This document shows positions 24,713 through 35,792 of a DNA stretch of 64,000 nucleotides, in pieces. The notes beneath the pieces are model-generated. The model was not told where the DNA came from. It worked only from the letters and a program-made list of their open reading frames with translations, and did no database searches. A program made the translations under genes and the position numbers. The stretch is taken from positions 1 through 64,000 of the forward strand of contig JAIXYQ010000009.1 in NCBI GenBank assembly GCA_027490145.1, read 5' to 3'. Source of the DNA: Planctomycetaceae bacterium (GTDB lineage: Bacteria > Planctomycetota > Phycisphaerae > Phycisphaerales > SM1A02). The first letter of the stretch is position 1, and each line of letters opens with the position of its first letter.

Positions 24713-27198
24713 CGCATCGATCGGTGATGGCCGTCCTGCCGATGCTGCTGCTGGCGCTGGGCGCCCTTGCCGCCGTGGTTGGCCTGGTGGTCCCGGTGCT
24801 GCAGGTGCCTGCGCTGCCATCGGGTGGCGAGCCGCCGCTGGGCGTGGCCAGCGAACCATGGTCGGTGGCGACTGCGACGGTGCTGTGGAGCCTCGGTGCA
24901 GGCGTGCTGGTGACGGCGGTGGGGTGGTGGATGGCGCGCAGCAGCCTGCCGCGCGGCTGGGCGTCGTGGGTCGCTTGGATCGTGCCGGTGCTCGTGCCAC
25001 CCTACGCCGCCTGGTACGCCTGGTGGCAGCTCGGATCGCCCGAGTGGGCCCTCGGATCATGGATCGTCGGGCACGATGGCGTTGGGGCCTGGCGCGTGCT
25101 GGCGCTGATCATGGCGCTGGGCGCAACGCTGTGGCCGATCGCGGGTGCGCTCGTGGTCGGCCTGCGCGAGCCAGCCGTGTCGATCGAGGCTGCGGCCATC
25201 GACCGACTGCGATGGATCGATCGGCTGCGTCTTGCGTGGCGCGAGGATCGGCACGGTGTGCTGCTCTCGATCATCGCCGTGGGTGGATTGACGATGGCCG
25301 ACACGACGGCGTTCGACCTGGCCTTGGTGCGCACGGTCGGCTTTGAACTCCGCGCGCTCGAGGCCGCCGGCGCGAGTCCATGGTCGATCGTCGTGGCCTC
25401 GGGTTGGTCGATCGTCGCGGCGCTCGCCGTGGCGGTGGTGGTCACGCGGCCTCGCGTGACCGATGACCACGCCATGGGCCGCTCGCGCGACTCGGCGCGA
25501 TGGCCGCTCGCGCTGCTCGTTCTGCCGCTCGTGGTGCCCGGTGCCGTGCTCATGGCCCTCTCGCTCGGTCAGGGCGGGCTGGCGCGTGTGATGCTGGTCT
25601 ACGGTCATGGCGTCGTGCGGACCGCCGCTGCATCGGTCCTCTGCGGTGCGATGGTCGCGGGCGTGTGCATGCTGCATGCCTGGCTCGCCGAGGGGCCGGG
25701 CTGGACGAAGCGATGGGAGCGGTGGCTCCGCATGATGTGGATCACGCTGGCGCTCGCCCCGGCGATCCTGGTCGCGGTGTTGCACGTCCATGCGTGGAAT
25801 CGAGGCGGTGTCGCCTGGATGCACGACGGGCTGGGCATCGTGGCGGCGGCGCAGCTGTCGCGGTGGGGGTGGATCGGAGCGACGCTGGGTTGGTTGTCGG
25901 TGCGGAGTGCGCCGCGTGATCTTCGCGCGAGTGCGCGGCTCGATGGCCACGCCTGGACGATCGTGCTGGCGCTCTGGCCGCGCGTGGGTGCAGCGTGCGC
26001 CGTGGCCGGTGCCATCGGAGCGGTCGGTGCGGCCGGCGAAGTGGTCGTCTCGGCCAGGGTGCAGCCGCCCGGCGGCGATTGGGTGGCCAGCGCACTGCTC
26101 AACGCCATGCACTACCAGCGCCCCGACGTGGTGGCGGGCTTCGTTCCCATCCTCTTGGTCATCGCCATCGTGGCCGCGGTCGCACTGGCTTGGATGGCCA
26201 GGCGGTGCGGCAGCCTGGTGGTGACGATCCTCGCCCTGCTGCCGATGCTCGCGGCCTGCGGTCGCGAGCCCGAGCCCGCACCACGACCGGCGTGGTGTGC
26301 GCAGGCGCGCATCGTCGGCCGCGGCGGCAAGGGGCCACTGCAGTTCAACTATCCGCGAGCGATGGCGTGGACGCCGTCGGGCGAACTCATCATCGTGGAC
26401 CGCAGCGCGCGGGTGCAGGTGCTCGGGCCCGATGGTTCGTACCGTCGCGAGTGGATGATGCCCGAGTTCGACCAGGGGTTTCCCACGGGCGTGAGCGTGT
26501 CGGCCACGGGCGACGTGTGGGTTGCCGACACCCATGAACACCGGATCACGGTGATGGACGACCGGGGGCGTGTGCTGAGGACCTTCGGCGGATTCGGGCA
26601 GGAGCCCGGACGGTTGGTCTTCCCGACCGACATCGCCTTCGGCGCGGACGGCCTGGTCTACGTGAGCGAGTACGGCGGCAACGACCGGATCCAGGTGTTC
26701 CAGCCCGATGGCACCTTCGTGCGGGCCTTCGGGCACCACGGCGTCCCCGGCGATGGCTCGCCTGAACCCAAGTTCGATCGACCGCAGTCCATCCTCATGC
26801 TCGACGGCGGTCGGCTGCTGGTGGCCGATGCGTGCAATCATCGCCTCGTCGAAGTCACGACCGACGGTGCGTTCGTGCGCTCGATCGGTTCGATGGGGCA
26901 GGAGCCGGGCGACCTGCTGTACCCCTACGGCCTGGAGCGACTCGATGCGACCACGGTGCTCGTGACCGAGTTCGGAGGGTGTCGGCTGCAGGCCTTCGAT
27001 CTGGTGAGCGGGGCCTCGAGTGGTTGCTGGGGCAAGGGTGGGCGCGAGCCCGGCATGCTCAACGGCCCATGGACGGCGCAGGTGCACGGGGGCACGATGG
27101 CCGTGCTGGACTCGACCAACAACCGTGTGTACCTCATGCCGTCGGATCGCTGGGTCGATCGCGCCCGTCGCGAGTCGGTGGAGGTACCTTCCCGTTGA
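24709..27198 (+). CDS. ABC permease fused to NHL-repeat beta-propeller lipoprotein
   Basis: An 829-residue reading frame with two unlike halves. Residues about 1-495 are a multi-helix ABC permease of the Fe3+ type with two repeated halves, each with a cytoplasmic loop (SIEAAAIDRLRWIDRL; DLRASARLDGHAW) in place of an EAA motif. Residues about 496-829 start with a complete lipoprotein signal from Met496 (MARRCGSLVVTILALLPML, lipobox Leu-Ala-Ala-Cys) and continue as an NHL six-bladed propeller (VGRGGKGPLQFNYPRAMAW, GQEPGRLVFPTDIAFG, GQEPGDLLYPYGLERL). No stop codon separates the halves. A GTG start at 24709 overlaps the binding protein by 4 nt. Either one fusion protein or two products (an internal ATG at 26194) is possible. 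No ATPase gene is adjacent. Confidence 0.8.
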   Translation: MTHRSVMAVLPMLLLALGALAAVVGLVVPVLQVPALPSGGEPPLGVASEPWSVATATVLWSLGAGVLVTAVGWWMARSSLPRGWASWVAWIVPVLVPPYAAWYAWWQLGSPEWALGSWIVGHDGVGAWRVLALIMALGATLWPIAGALVVGLREPAVSIEAAAIDRLRWIDRLRLAWREDRHGVLLSIIAVGGLTMADTTAFDLALVRTVGFELRALEAAGASPWSIVVASGWSIVAALAVAVVVTRPRVTDDHAMGRSRDSARWPLALLVLPLVVPGAVLMALSLGQGGLARVMLVYGHGVVRTAAASVLCGAMVAGVCMLHAWLAEGPGWTKRWERWLRMMWITLALAPAILVAVLHVHAWNRGGVAWMHDGLGIVAAAQLSRWGWIGATLGWLSVRSAPRDLRASARLDGHAWTIVLALWPRVGAACAVAGAIGAVGAAGEVVVSARVQPPGGDWVASALLNAMHYQRPDVVAGFVPILLVIAIVAAVALAWMARRCGSLVVTILALLPMLAACGREPEPAPRPAWCAQARIVGRGGKGPLQFNYPRAMAWTPSGELIIVDRSARVQVLGPDGSYRREWMMPEFDQGFPTGVSVSATGDVWVADTHEHRITVMDDRGRVLRTFGGFGQEPGRLVFPTDIAFGADGLVYVSEYGGNDRIQVFQPDGTFVRAFGHHGVPGDGSPEPKFDRPQSILMLDGGRLLVADACNHRLVEVTTDGAFVRSIGSMGQEPGDLLYPYGLERLDATTVLVTEFGGCRLQAFDLVSGASSGCWGKGGREPGMLNGPWTAQVHGGTMAVLDSTNNRVYLMPSDRWVDRARRESVEVPSR

Positions 27199-30151
27199 TG
27201 CCGACGATCGACGTTGAACGCCCGCTGGCACTGGTGGTGCTGGCGCTGGTCCCGGTGCTGTGCTGGCTGGCCTGGCGGCGTCGTGGCGTGGTCGGTCGGG
27301 GCAAGACGATCGCAACGATGGTGGTGCGCGGCGCACTCGTGGGCCTGCTGTCGCTGGCGCTGGCGCAGCCGAGCCTGGTGCGCAAGGGCGAGGGGCTCAC
27401 CGTGATGGTGGTGTCGGATGCGAGCCGTTCGGTGCCGCAGTCGATGCAGCTGCAGGCGCAGAAGGTGGTGGACACGCTCGTGGCTGGCAAGCGCGAGGCG
27501 GCCGACCGGGTCGGTCTGGTGACCTTTGCGAGTCGACCGGAAGTCCGAGCCGTGGCGGAGAGCGATGCAAGTCTCGATGTCTCGCAGCATGGTGGTGACC
27601 GGATGGCGACCGGCATCGAGGCTGCGCTTCGGCGCGGCATGGCGATGCTGCCGCCGGACACCGCGAGTCGGATGCTGCTGATCTCGGACGGGAACCAGAC
27701 GTCGGGCAATGCGTTGGAAGCGGCCGAGGCCGCCCGGGCCAACGGGATCCCCATCGACGTGGTCGCGCTGCCCTTCAGCCACGCGAGTGAAGTGATGGTC
27801 GAATCGCTGCGCGCACCGAGCACCGCGCGCGAGGGCCAGACGATCGACCTGCGGGCCTCGATCAGGAGCATGGGCCCCAACCGCGGCGTGGTGACGCTGC
27901 GGGAGAACGGCGAGCCGGTGGATCTTGACCCGTCGGCGCCCGGCAGCGGGTTGGCGGTGGAGCTGAAGGCGGGCGTCAACGCGCTGACCTTCCCGATGGT
28001 CGTGGTGGGGCGGCAGTCACGCCGGTACGAGCTCGTCTACACGCCGGATGATCCCGCGTCGGATGCGATTGCCGAGAACAACCGTGGCGCCGCGATGGTG
28101 CTGGTGAGCACGGGCGCGAAGGTGGTGATCGTCGACGGCAGTGACGGCGGCGAGGAGTCGCAGCCCCTGGTCGCGGCCTTGGCCGAAGGCGACATTCCGT
28201 CGCGGGTGATCACGCCGGACGAGCTCGACAACGAGGGAGTCTCTGCCTTGGCCGATGCCGATGCGTTGGTGCTGGCGAACGTGGGGCGCTTCGAGATCAC
28301 CAACGAGACCGACCGGTTGCTGCACTCCTACGTGCACGACCTCGGCGGTGGCCTGCTCGTGACCGGCGGCGATCGCGCCTTCGGCGCAGGCGGTTGGCAG
28401 GGCAGCGAGGCATCGAAGGCCTTTGCCGTGAAGCTGGAACCCCCGGCCACGCGGCAGTTGCCCAAGGGCGCGCTCGTGCTCGTCATGCACTCGTGCGAGA
28501 TGGCCGCGGGCAACTACTGGGGCGAGAAGGTCGCCGAGGCGGCCGTCGATGCGCTGAGCAGGCTCGACCTGGCGGGCATCGTGACCTTCGATTGGGGCGG
28601 CAAGGACGGCAAGCTCGCGTCGTGGGCGCATGACCTGCAGCCGGTGGGTGACAAGTCGGCGATCCGCGCGGCGATCAAGAAGATGGTGGTGGGCGACATG
28701 CCCGACTTCAAGGCGAGCCTGACGCTGGCGAAGGAGGGCCTTGCCAAGGCGAACGCCGGGCAGAAGCACATCATCATCATCTCGGATGGCGATCCGAGCC
28801 CGCCCACGCAGGCCGACCTCGACGAACTCAAGCGCCTGAAGATCACCGTTACCACCATCATGGTCGGCGGACACGGCACGAGCATCGACCTGCAGAACAT
28901 GCGCGCGGTCGCGGAGCAGACCGGCGGAACGTTCTACAACGTGCAGAATCCCAACCTCCTCCCCAGGATCTTCACCAAGGAGGCCACGCTCGTCAGCCGC
29001 ACGCTGATCCTCGAGCAGACGATCCGCCCGGTGGTGGAGCAGTCGACGGGTGGTCCGATGGATGGATCAGGCAGCCTGCCCGAGGTGAACGGTTGGGTCG
29101 TCACGGTCCCGCGTGATGGCCTGGCGCAGGTGCCCGCGGTGCTGCCCACCAAGGAGTCGCGTGATCCGCTCGTGGCCTACTGGAACCACGGCCTGGGCAA
29201 GTCGATGGCGTTCACAAGTGACCTCGGCGGTCGTTGGGGCAAGCCTTGGGTGGCCTGGAGCGGGTACCAGCCGTTCTGGACCCGGGCCATCCGCTGGATG
29301 ATGCGTCCGCCGACGGCCCAGGACCTCCTGGTGTCGACGTCGGTCGATGGCGACGTGGGGCGTGTGCAGGTGTCGGCGTTCACGCCCGAGGGCGAGCCGC
29401 GCGACTTCCTCCGCAGTTCGGCCACCCTGATGCGTCCCGATGGTTCGGTCGAGGTGCTCGACCTGCAACAGACCGCACCGGGTCAGTACGTGGCGAGCTT
29501 CGATGCGCGCGAGGAGGGCGCGTACCTGGCGAGCGTGTCGGCGCGCGACGGCATGGGCGCGGACCGATCGGCGCGCTCCGTGGTGAGTGTGCCGTATCCG
29601 CGTGAACTCTCGGCCACGCGCGATGACTCGGCGCTCCTGCGTCGCATCGCCGAGGTGAGTGGTGGCCGCGTGGTGGCCCTGAAGGATGCAGCGGGCTTCG
29701 ACTTCTTCGATCGCAGCGGGCTCTCGATGCCCGAGGCGGCCAAGCGCATCTGGAACGTGCTGGCGATCCTTGCTGCGGCGCTGCTGATCGTCGATGTTGC
29801 TGCCCGCCGCATCTCGCTGGACCGTGAAGTGGCGCGCGACCTGGCGGCGATGGCCGTCGGCGAGGGTGCCAAGGCCGGCGGCGCCACGGTCGAGGCGTGG
29901 AAGCGCGCACGCAGCGGAGCCCGCAAGGCACCGCGCGACCAGGATGCCGCGGGATCCGCTCCCGAAGCGAAGCCAACCATGCCTACGAAGCCAGATCGCC
30001 GCAGCGGGCCGACCGCGCCCGTGGAGATCGTGGACCGCACGCAAGCCTCGCCCGCCGAGCCATCCTCGGGCACACCAACGGACGATGATGCGTCCAGCCT
30101 CGCGCGACTCCGAGCGGCCAAGCGTCGTGCGCGTGGCGAGGAGGATGCATC

Positions 30152-30155
<4 letters not shown>
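27198..30155 (+). CDS. Two-VWA-domain membrane protein with GATase1-like segment (BatA/BatB-like)
   Basis: A 985-residue inner-membrane protein. Two N-terminal helices (about 10-27, 40-58) are followed by a first VWA domain (about 66-240) with an intact MIDAS start Asp74-Ala-Ser76-Arg-Ser78. A beta-sandwich-like part and a flavodoxin/GATase1-like segment (VVIVDGSDGGEESQPLV to DLGGGLLVTGGDRAFGAGGW) come next. A second, MIDAS-degenerate VWA-like domain (about 425-590, ALVLVMHSCEM, IIIISDGDPSPP) follows. A C-terminal helix (about 850-868) precedes a basic, Pro/Ser-rich cytoplasmic tail. Related planctomycete proteins lie beside MoxR. The ATG shares one base with the preceding stop. VWA-MoxR pairs are thought to act as chaperone or metal-insertion complexes; the target here is unknown. 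Confidence 0.85.
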
Positions 30156-31185
<1,030 letters not shown>

Positions 31186-31189
<4 letters not shown>

Positions 31190-32103
31190 CCGACCGTGCC
31201 GACGCGCCGAAGTCCGTCGACCAGCTCATCGATGGTCCGCTCATGGCACGGCTCGATGCGCTCGATGTGACGAGCCGCAAGATCTTCCAGGGCAAGGTCC
31301 AGGGTGAGCGTCGCAGCCGCCGGCGCGGGCAGAGCGTGGAGTTCGCCGACTTCCGGCCCTACGTCGCCGGCGATGACCTTCGCTTCGTCGACTGGAACAT
31401 CTACGGCCGGCTGGACCGGCTGTTCCTGAAGCTCTTCCTCGAGGAAGAGGACCTCAGCCTGGTGCTCGCGATCGATTGCTCGGGGAGCATGGATTGGGGG
31501 ACGCCCAACAAGTTCGACTACGCCCGCCGCGTGGCGATGGCACTTGGGTACGTCGGCCTGGTGAACCACAACCGGGTGTCGGCGTTCGGCTTCGGCGGCG
31601 ATGGCTTCCATCCGCTGACCGGCCTGCGCGGCCGCCGCCGCACCCGCGACCTCGGGCAGTGGCTCGTCGACCGCACGGCGTCCGGCGATGCGGGCTTCGA
31701 CGAGGCCATGCGCACGATCGCACTCGGTCGGCAAGGGCGCGGCGTCATGGTCGTGCTCAGCGACTTCCTGTTCCGCGACGGTGCCGAGAAGGGGCTGCGC
31801 TCGGTCGCGGGCCGCGGCTTCGATGTGTACGCGCTGCAGCTCATCGCTCCGGAGGAGCGGGATCCGGGCATGCACGGCCTGACCGGCGACCTGCGGTTCA
31901 TCGACTGCGAGGATGGCGCCGAGGTCGAGATGACCATCACGTCCAAGGCGCTCGAGGCGTATGGCCAGGCGACCGTCGCGCATGCCACGGCGTTGCGTGA
32001 CTTCTGCGTGCGCCGCGGCATCGTGCACGTGCCCGTGCCCACCACGACCCCGGTCGATGAACTGCTCCTGGACTACCTGCGCAAGCGGGGGTTGCTGCGA
32101 TGA
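31186..32103 (+). CDS. DUF58 domain-containing protein
   Basis: A 305-residue protein typical of MoxR operons. The DUF58 block FADFRPYVAGDDLRFVDW (53-70) is followed by a VWA-like fold with an intact MIDAS Asp97-Cys-Ser99-Gly-Ser101. No transmembrane helix is seen, so it is probably cytosolic or membrane-associated through partners. It likely binds the MoxR ATPase encoded just upstream and the membrane VWA protein just downstream; both overlap it by 4 nt. The biochemical role is unknown. Confidence 0.9.
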
Positions 32104-34073
32104 CCTGGCTCACGCCCCTGGCGGGGATCATCCTGGCCGCGGCCACGCTGCCGCCGTTGCTTGCGCTCTACATTCTGCGCCTGCGCCGGCCCAAGCGCAG
32201 GGTGGCGAGCACGCTGCTCTGGACCCGGCAGGTCGAGGACCTGCGTGCCAACAGCCTCTTCCAGCGCATGCGAGTCTCCTGGCTGCTGCTGCTGCAGATC
32301 ATCGCGGTGGCGCTGGTGGCGCTCGCCCTCGCGCAGCCGCAGGCGGACCTGGGCATCGTCGAGAGCGGGCGCGTGGTGCTGCTCATCGACCGCAGTGCCA
32401 GCATGGGCGTGGCGGATGCCGATGGTCGCTCGCGTCTGGATGCCGCCAAGCGCGAGGCGCACGAGCGGGTCGATGCGCTCTTCGGCGCAGGTTTCTTCTC
32501 GCAGGCGCCCGAGGTCATGGTGGTGGCCATCGCGCGCGAGGCCACGGTGCTGAGTCCCTTCAGCACCATCGCGGCGCGCGCGCACGATGCGATCGACGCC
32601 ATCGAGGCGACTGACGAGACCACCACGCTGGCCGAGGCGCTCGACGTCGCGCGATCCTTCATGGAGGTGCCGAATCCCGACAAGCAGGGGGCTCCACAGG
32701 AAAGCGGCGTGACGCTCGAGCTCTGGTCCGATGGTCGCATCGCCGACGTGGACCGGTGCGTGGTCAAGGCCGGCGAGAGCCTGCGGTACCACCCGATGGG
32801 GTCACCCACCGCGCGCAACGCCGGCGTCGCGGGCGCGGGGGTGTCCCGCCTTGCGGGCAATCCCGATGAGGTGGCCGTCTTCGCCCGGATCATGAACTGG
32901 GACGAGGCGCCGCTGCACTCCGACGTCGAACTCTGGGTCGACGGCACGCTGCGCGCGGTCCTGCCCCGGGGCGTCGATGTGCCTGCGGCCGGCGAGGATC
33001 CATCGCGCAAGACGTGGCTGCCCGGGGAGATCCGTGTCTCGTTCCCGTCGGTCACCGTGAAGCCCGACGGCATCGTGGAGGTCCGCTTGGTGGCGGTCGA
33101 CGACCAACCTGCGGACAACCGCATGGCCATGGTCGCGGCGCCTGCTGCTGCGGCGCGGGTCCTGCTGGTCGGGGCATCGTCGATCGTGCGCGGCGTGGTC
33201 GAGGCGCTGCCGGTCAAGTCGGTCGATGCGGTCTCGGCCGAGGAGTTCACCACGCGGGTCGCGACGCAACCGAGCTGGGTCGATGCCTTCGACGTGATCG
33301 TGCTCGATGGCGCCTCGCCGTCCTCGCTGCCCCCGTCCCGATACCTGGTGCTCGGCGGGACGGTGCCCTTCGAGGGGCTCAATCCCTATGGCGACAAGAG
33401 CGACGTCTCGATGCGCTCGGTGCAGTCGGCGCATCCACTCATGCGCTTCGTGAACCTCGATGAGCTCGGCGTGGCGCGCGCCGTGGCCTACTCGCCGGCC
33501 AGCGACGTCGAGACGGTCGTCGAGGGCAGCGACGGCCCGCTCGTCATGACGCTTGCCCGCGGCGGCGGCCAGGCGGTGGTGGTCGCCTTCAATCCGCTCG
33601 ACAGCAACTGGCCGTTCCAGCGTGGCTTCGTCAACTTCATGGCGAATGCCGTCGAGTTCCTGGCGGCCAGCGGTCGCGAGGCGGCGCTCCCCACGATCAT
33701 GCCCGGCGACACGCAGCCGATCCGCCTGCCCTCGGGAGTGCGCTCGATCGAGTTGGTGTCCCCGTCCGGGCGCACGCAGGAGCTTGCGGTCACGGACCCC
33801 GCCCAGGCGGTCGTCGGTCCGCTGCGCCAGGCCGGCGTCTGGACGGCCCGTTGGACCGAAGGCGGCGAACAGCGGGTACGCCCGATCGCGGTGGCGCTCC
33901 AGGATCCGCGCGAGGGGCGCATCGGAGCCCTCGAGTCGCTGGCCTTGGGATTGGAAACCGTGCGTGGCGTCAAGGGCGGCGAGTCCGGTCGCAGCGCCCT
34001 GTGGCCGTGGCTGCTCCTTGCCGCGCTGGCGGTCCTCACGCTCGAGTGGCTCGTCTACCTGCGCAAGGTGTGA
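32100..34073 (+). CDS. BatA-like VWA membrane protein
   Basis: A 657-residue protein ending the seven-gene operon. Two N-terminal helices (about 5-26 and 59-78) flank the BatA N-terminal motif (LALYILRLRRPKRRVASTLLW, split over 21-41). A VWA domain with MIDAS Asp97-Arg-Ser99-Ala-Ser101 spans about 90-270. Beta-sandwich and GATase1-like segments follow (RVLLVGASSIVRGVVEAL to WVDAFDVIVLDGASP), with a C-terminal helix near 633-652. It is a smaller cousin of the VWA protein at 27198. It overlaps the DUF58 gene by 4 nt. No BatD/BatE follows. Confidence 0.88.
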   Translation: MTWLTPLAGIILAAATLPPLLALYILRLRRPKRRVASTLLWTRQVEDLRANSLFQRMRVSWLLLLQIIAVALVALALAQPQADLGIVESGRVVLLIDRSASMGVADADGRSRLDAAKREAHERVDALFGAGFFSQAPEVMVVAIAREATVLSPFSTIAARAHDAIDAIEATDETTTLAEALDVARSFMEVPNPDKQGAPQESGVTLELWSDGRIADVDRCVVKAGESLRYHPMGSPTARNAGVAGAGVSRLAGNPDEVAVFARIMNWDEAPLHSDVELWVDGTLRAVLPRGVDVPAAGEDPSRKTWLPGEIRVSFPSVTVKPDGIVEVRLVAVDDQPADNRMAMVAAPAAAARVLLVGASSIVRGVVEALPVKSVDAVSAEEFTTRVATQPSWVDAFDVIVLDGASPSSLPPSRYLVLGGTVPFEGLNPYGDKSDVSMRSVQSAHPLMRFVNLDELGVARAVAYSPASDVETVVEGSDGPLVMTLARGGGQAVVVAFNPLDSNWPFQRGFVNFMANAVEFLAASGREAALPTIMPGDTQPIRLPSGVRSIELVSPSGRTQELAVTDPAQAVVGPLRQAGVWTARWTEGGEQRVRPIAVALQDPREGRIGALESLALGLETVRGVKGGESGRSALWPWLLLAALAVLTLEWLVYLRKV

Positions 34074-34112
34074 AGCACGCAGTCCGCCGGTGCACCACGC
34101 GCTCGGCGCGCG

Positions 34113-34757
34113 TCAGGCCTTCGTCGCCGGAGCGCGCAGCTGGGCGAGCAGCTCGTCATCGATGCCCAGGTACTCGCGCATGTGGCGGTCGTAGATCTCC
34201 TGGTCGCTGTCGCGGCTGAAGTCGAGTCGAAGTTCATTGATGACCTTCGTGCCCTGGCCGATCCAGTCGCGCCAGGTCTCGGCGCTGATCGTGTCGAAGA
34301 TCCATTGACCCACCGGCCCACGGAAGGGCGGCGAGGCGAGCTTCGATCCGGGCCTGCCGGTCCGCCCGCAGACGAAGACGCCGCTGGCCCGAAGCGCATC
34401 CGCAGCCGGATCGGCCGGGCGCTCCACCTTCGGCGGCTCGCGTCCGATCGAGCGCAGCATGCCGGCGATCGCCTCCTGCGGCAGTCGATCGCCCTTGCGG
34501 GCGGCGACCTCGTAGCCGGTGGTGAGGATGGCCACGGCCTTGTCCTCCCAGCCGGCGCCGATCATCGCCTGGCCGCAGAGTTGATAGGCCTTGCTCATCT
34601 CGGGATTGATGGTGATGCACCGCTCAAGGCTCTGCGCCGACTCGGCGTGCCGGCCGACCTGCAGGTAGGCATTGCCCAGGCTGAAGTGGGCCATCTCGTT
34701 GCTCGGGTCGGCCGAGGCCATCTTCTCGAACTGCGCGATGCGGTCGGGCGTGCTCAT
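34113..34757 (-). CDS. TPR protein with C-terminal YggX-type Fe(2+)-trafficking domain
   Basis: A 214-residue fusion. Residues about 8-85 are two TPR-like helical pairs (AHFSLGNAYLQVGRHAESAQ, KAYQLCGQAMIGAGWEDKA). Residues about 126-200 match YggX: Cys130 in VFVCGRTGRPGSKL, then PPFRGPVGQWIFDTISAETW and QGTKVINELRL, and MREYLGID at the end. YggX (about 90 residues alone) protects Fe-S clusters from oxidation and handles labile iron. The TPR part may recruit a protein partner. The start at 34757 lies 6 nt from a TATGCT element (minus strand), without a Shine-Dalgarno. Confidence 0.85.
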   Translation of the reverse strand: MSTPDRIAQFEKMASADPSNEMAHFSLGNAYLQVGRHAESAQSLERCITINPEMSKAYQLCGQAMIGAGWEDKAVAILTTGYEVAARKGDRLPQEAIAGMLRSIGREPPKVERPADPAADALRASGVFVCGRTGRPGSKLASPPFRGPVGQWIFDTISAETWRDWIGQGTKVINELRLDFSRDSDQEIYDRHMREYLGIDDELLAQLRAPATKA

Positions 34758-34763
34758 GTCCGA

Positions 34764-34769
34764 AGCATA
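34764..34769 (-). promoter_or_regulatory. -10 element of TPR-YggX gene
   Basis: TATGCT on the minus strand ends 6 nt before the ATG at 34757; leaderless message expected. Confidence 0.5.
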
Positions 34770-34785
34770 GCCGTGCCGCACCTGC

Positions 34786-34791
34786 TAGAAC
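34786..34791 (+). promoter_or_regulatory. -10 element of pyrD
   Basis: TAGAAC ends 7 nt before the pyrD ATG at 34799, with no Shine-Dalgarno. The divergent TPR-YggX start is only 41 nt away. Confidence 0.45.
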
Positions 34792-34798
34792 TCCGCGC

Positions 34799-35737
34799 AT
34801 GCAACGCCTGCGCGTGCACGCCCTGGGCATGGACTTCGCCTCGCCGCTGGTGGCGGCGGCGGGCACGTGCGGCTATCTCGATGAGCTCGCCGATGCGCTC
34901 GACCTGCGCACGCTCGGCGCGGTGACGACCAAGAGCATCACCCGAGAGAACCGCGACGGCAACGCGCCTTGGCGGATCATCGGTGCCAAGGGCGGCATGC
35001 TGAACGCCGTCGGCCTGGCCAACGTCGGCGTCGAGGCGTTCGTGCGCGAGAAGTGGGCCCATGCCTCCCGGGTGCCGTGCCGGATCATCGGCAGCATCGC
35101 CGGCCACTCGACCGAGGACTACGCCGCGGTCGTCCGTGCCTTCGACGGGCTGTCGGAGATGGCGGCCATCGAGGTCAACGCGAGCTGCCCCAACACGGCG
35201 ACGGGCCTCCAGTTCAGTGATTCGCCGGAACTCCTGCGCGGCCTGACCGCCACGCTGCGGGCACTCACCACCAAGCCGCTCATCGTCAAGCTCACGCCCA
35301 ACACCGGCGACATCGTGGGTCTCGCGCGCGGTGCGATCGAGGGCGGCGCCGATGCCCTGACGCTCATCAACACGGTGCAGGCGATGGCGATCGACCCCGA
35401 GACCCGCCGCACGCGGCTCTCGCGCGGCAAGGGCGGTCTCAGCGGCCCGGCCATCCACCCGATCGCCGTCCGCATGGTGCATGACGTCTACACGCAGGTG
35501 GCCCGCGATGCGGGCAAGCCCATCATCGGTCTCGGTGGCGTGATGGATTGGCGCGATGCCGCGGAGCTCGTGCTCGCGGGCGCCACGCTCGTCGGCATGG
35601 GCACGTCGCTGTTCGTCGATCCGTCGGGGCCGGCCACGGTGGCGCGTGACCTCGATGCCTGGGTGCGTCGCCAGGGTGCGTCGACGATCGCGGACCTGGT
35701 GGGTGCGGTCGACCTGAGCGCACCCGACCTGACCTGA
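34799..35737 (+). CDS. pyrD: Dihydroorotate dehydrogenase, class 1 type
   Basis: A 312-residue FMN-dependent TIM-barrel enzyme of pyrimidine synthesis, oxidising dihydroorotate to orotate. The catalytic Cys130 lies in EVNASCPN. Lys45 (VTTKSIT) and Asn69 (MLNAVG) are the expected orotate/FMN contacts, and the FMN phosphate site is GLGGVMDWRDA, then LVGMGTSLF. It lacks the N-terminal membrane helix of class 2 enzymes and is closest to class 1B, whose electron-transfer subunit PyrK is not seen nearby. The metallopeptidase gene follows after 55 nt. Confidence 0.93.
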   Translation: MQRLRVHALGMDFASPLVAAAGTCGYLDELADALDLRTLGAVTTKSITRENRDGNAPWRIIGAKGGMLNAVGLANVGVEAFVREKWAHASRVPCRIIGSIAGHSTEDYAAVVRAFDGLSEMAAIEVNASCPNTATGLQFSDSPELLRGLTATLRALTTKPLIVKLTPNTGDIVGLARGAIEGGADALTLINTVQAMAIDPETRRTRLSRGKGGLSGPAIHPIAVRMVHDVYTQVARDAGKPIIGLGGVMDWRDAAELVLAGATLVGMGTSLFVDPSGPATVARDLDAWVRRQGASTIADLVGAVDLSAPDLT

Positions 35738-35792
35738 ACGGTCCTGCGATGCGCCTTCGTTGCCCCGGTCGCGTCAAGCGGACCCAGCGCCC

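Noticed and set aside
26150-26300. Frameshift or assembly error at the permease/NHL junction
   Set aside because: Both halves are in one frame without a stop and the codon use is even; kept as a possible refutation but nothing in the sequence shows an error.
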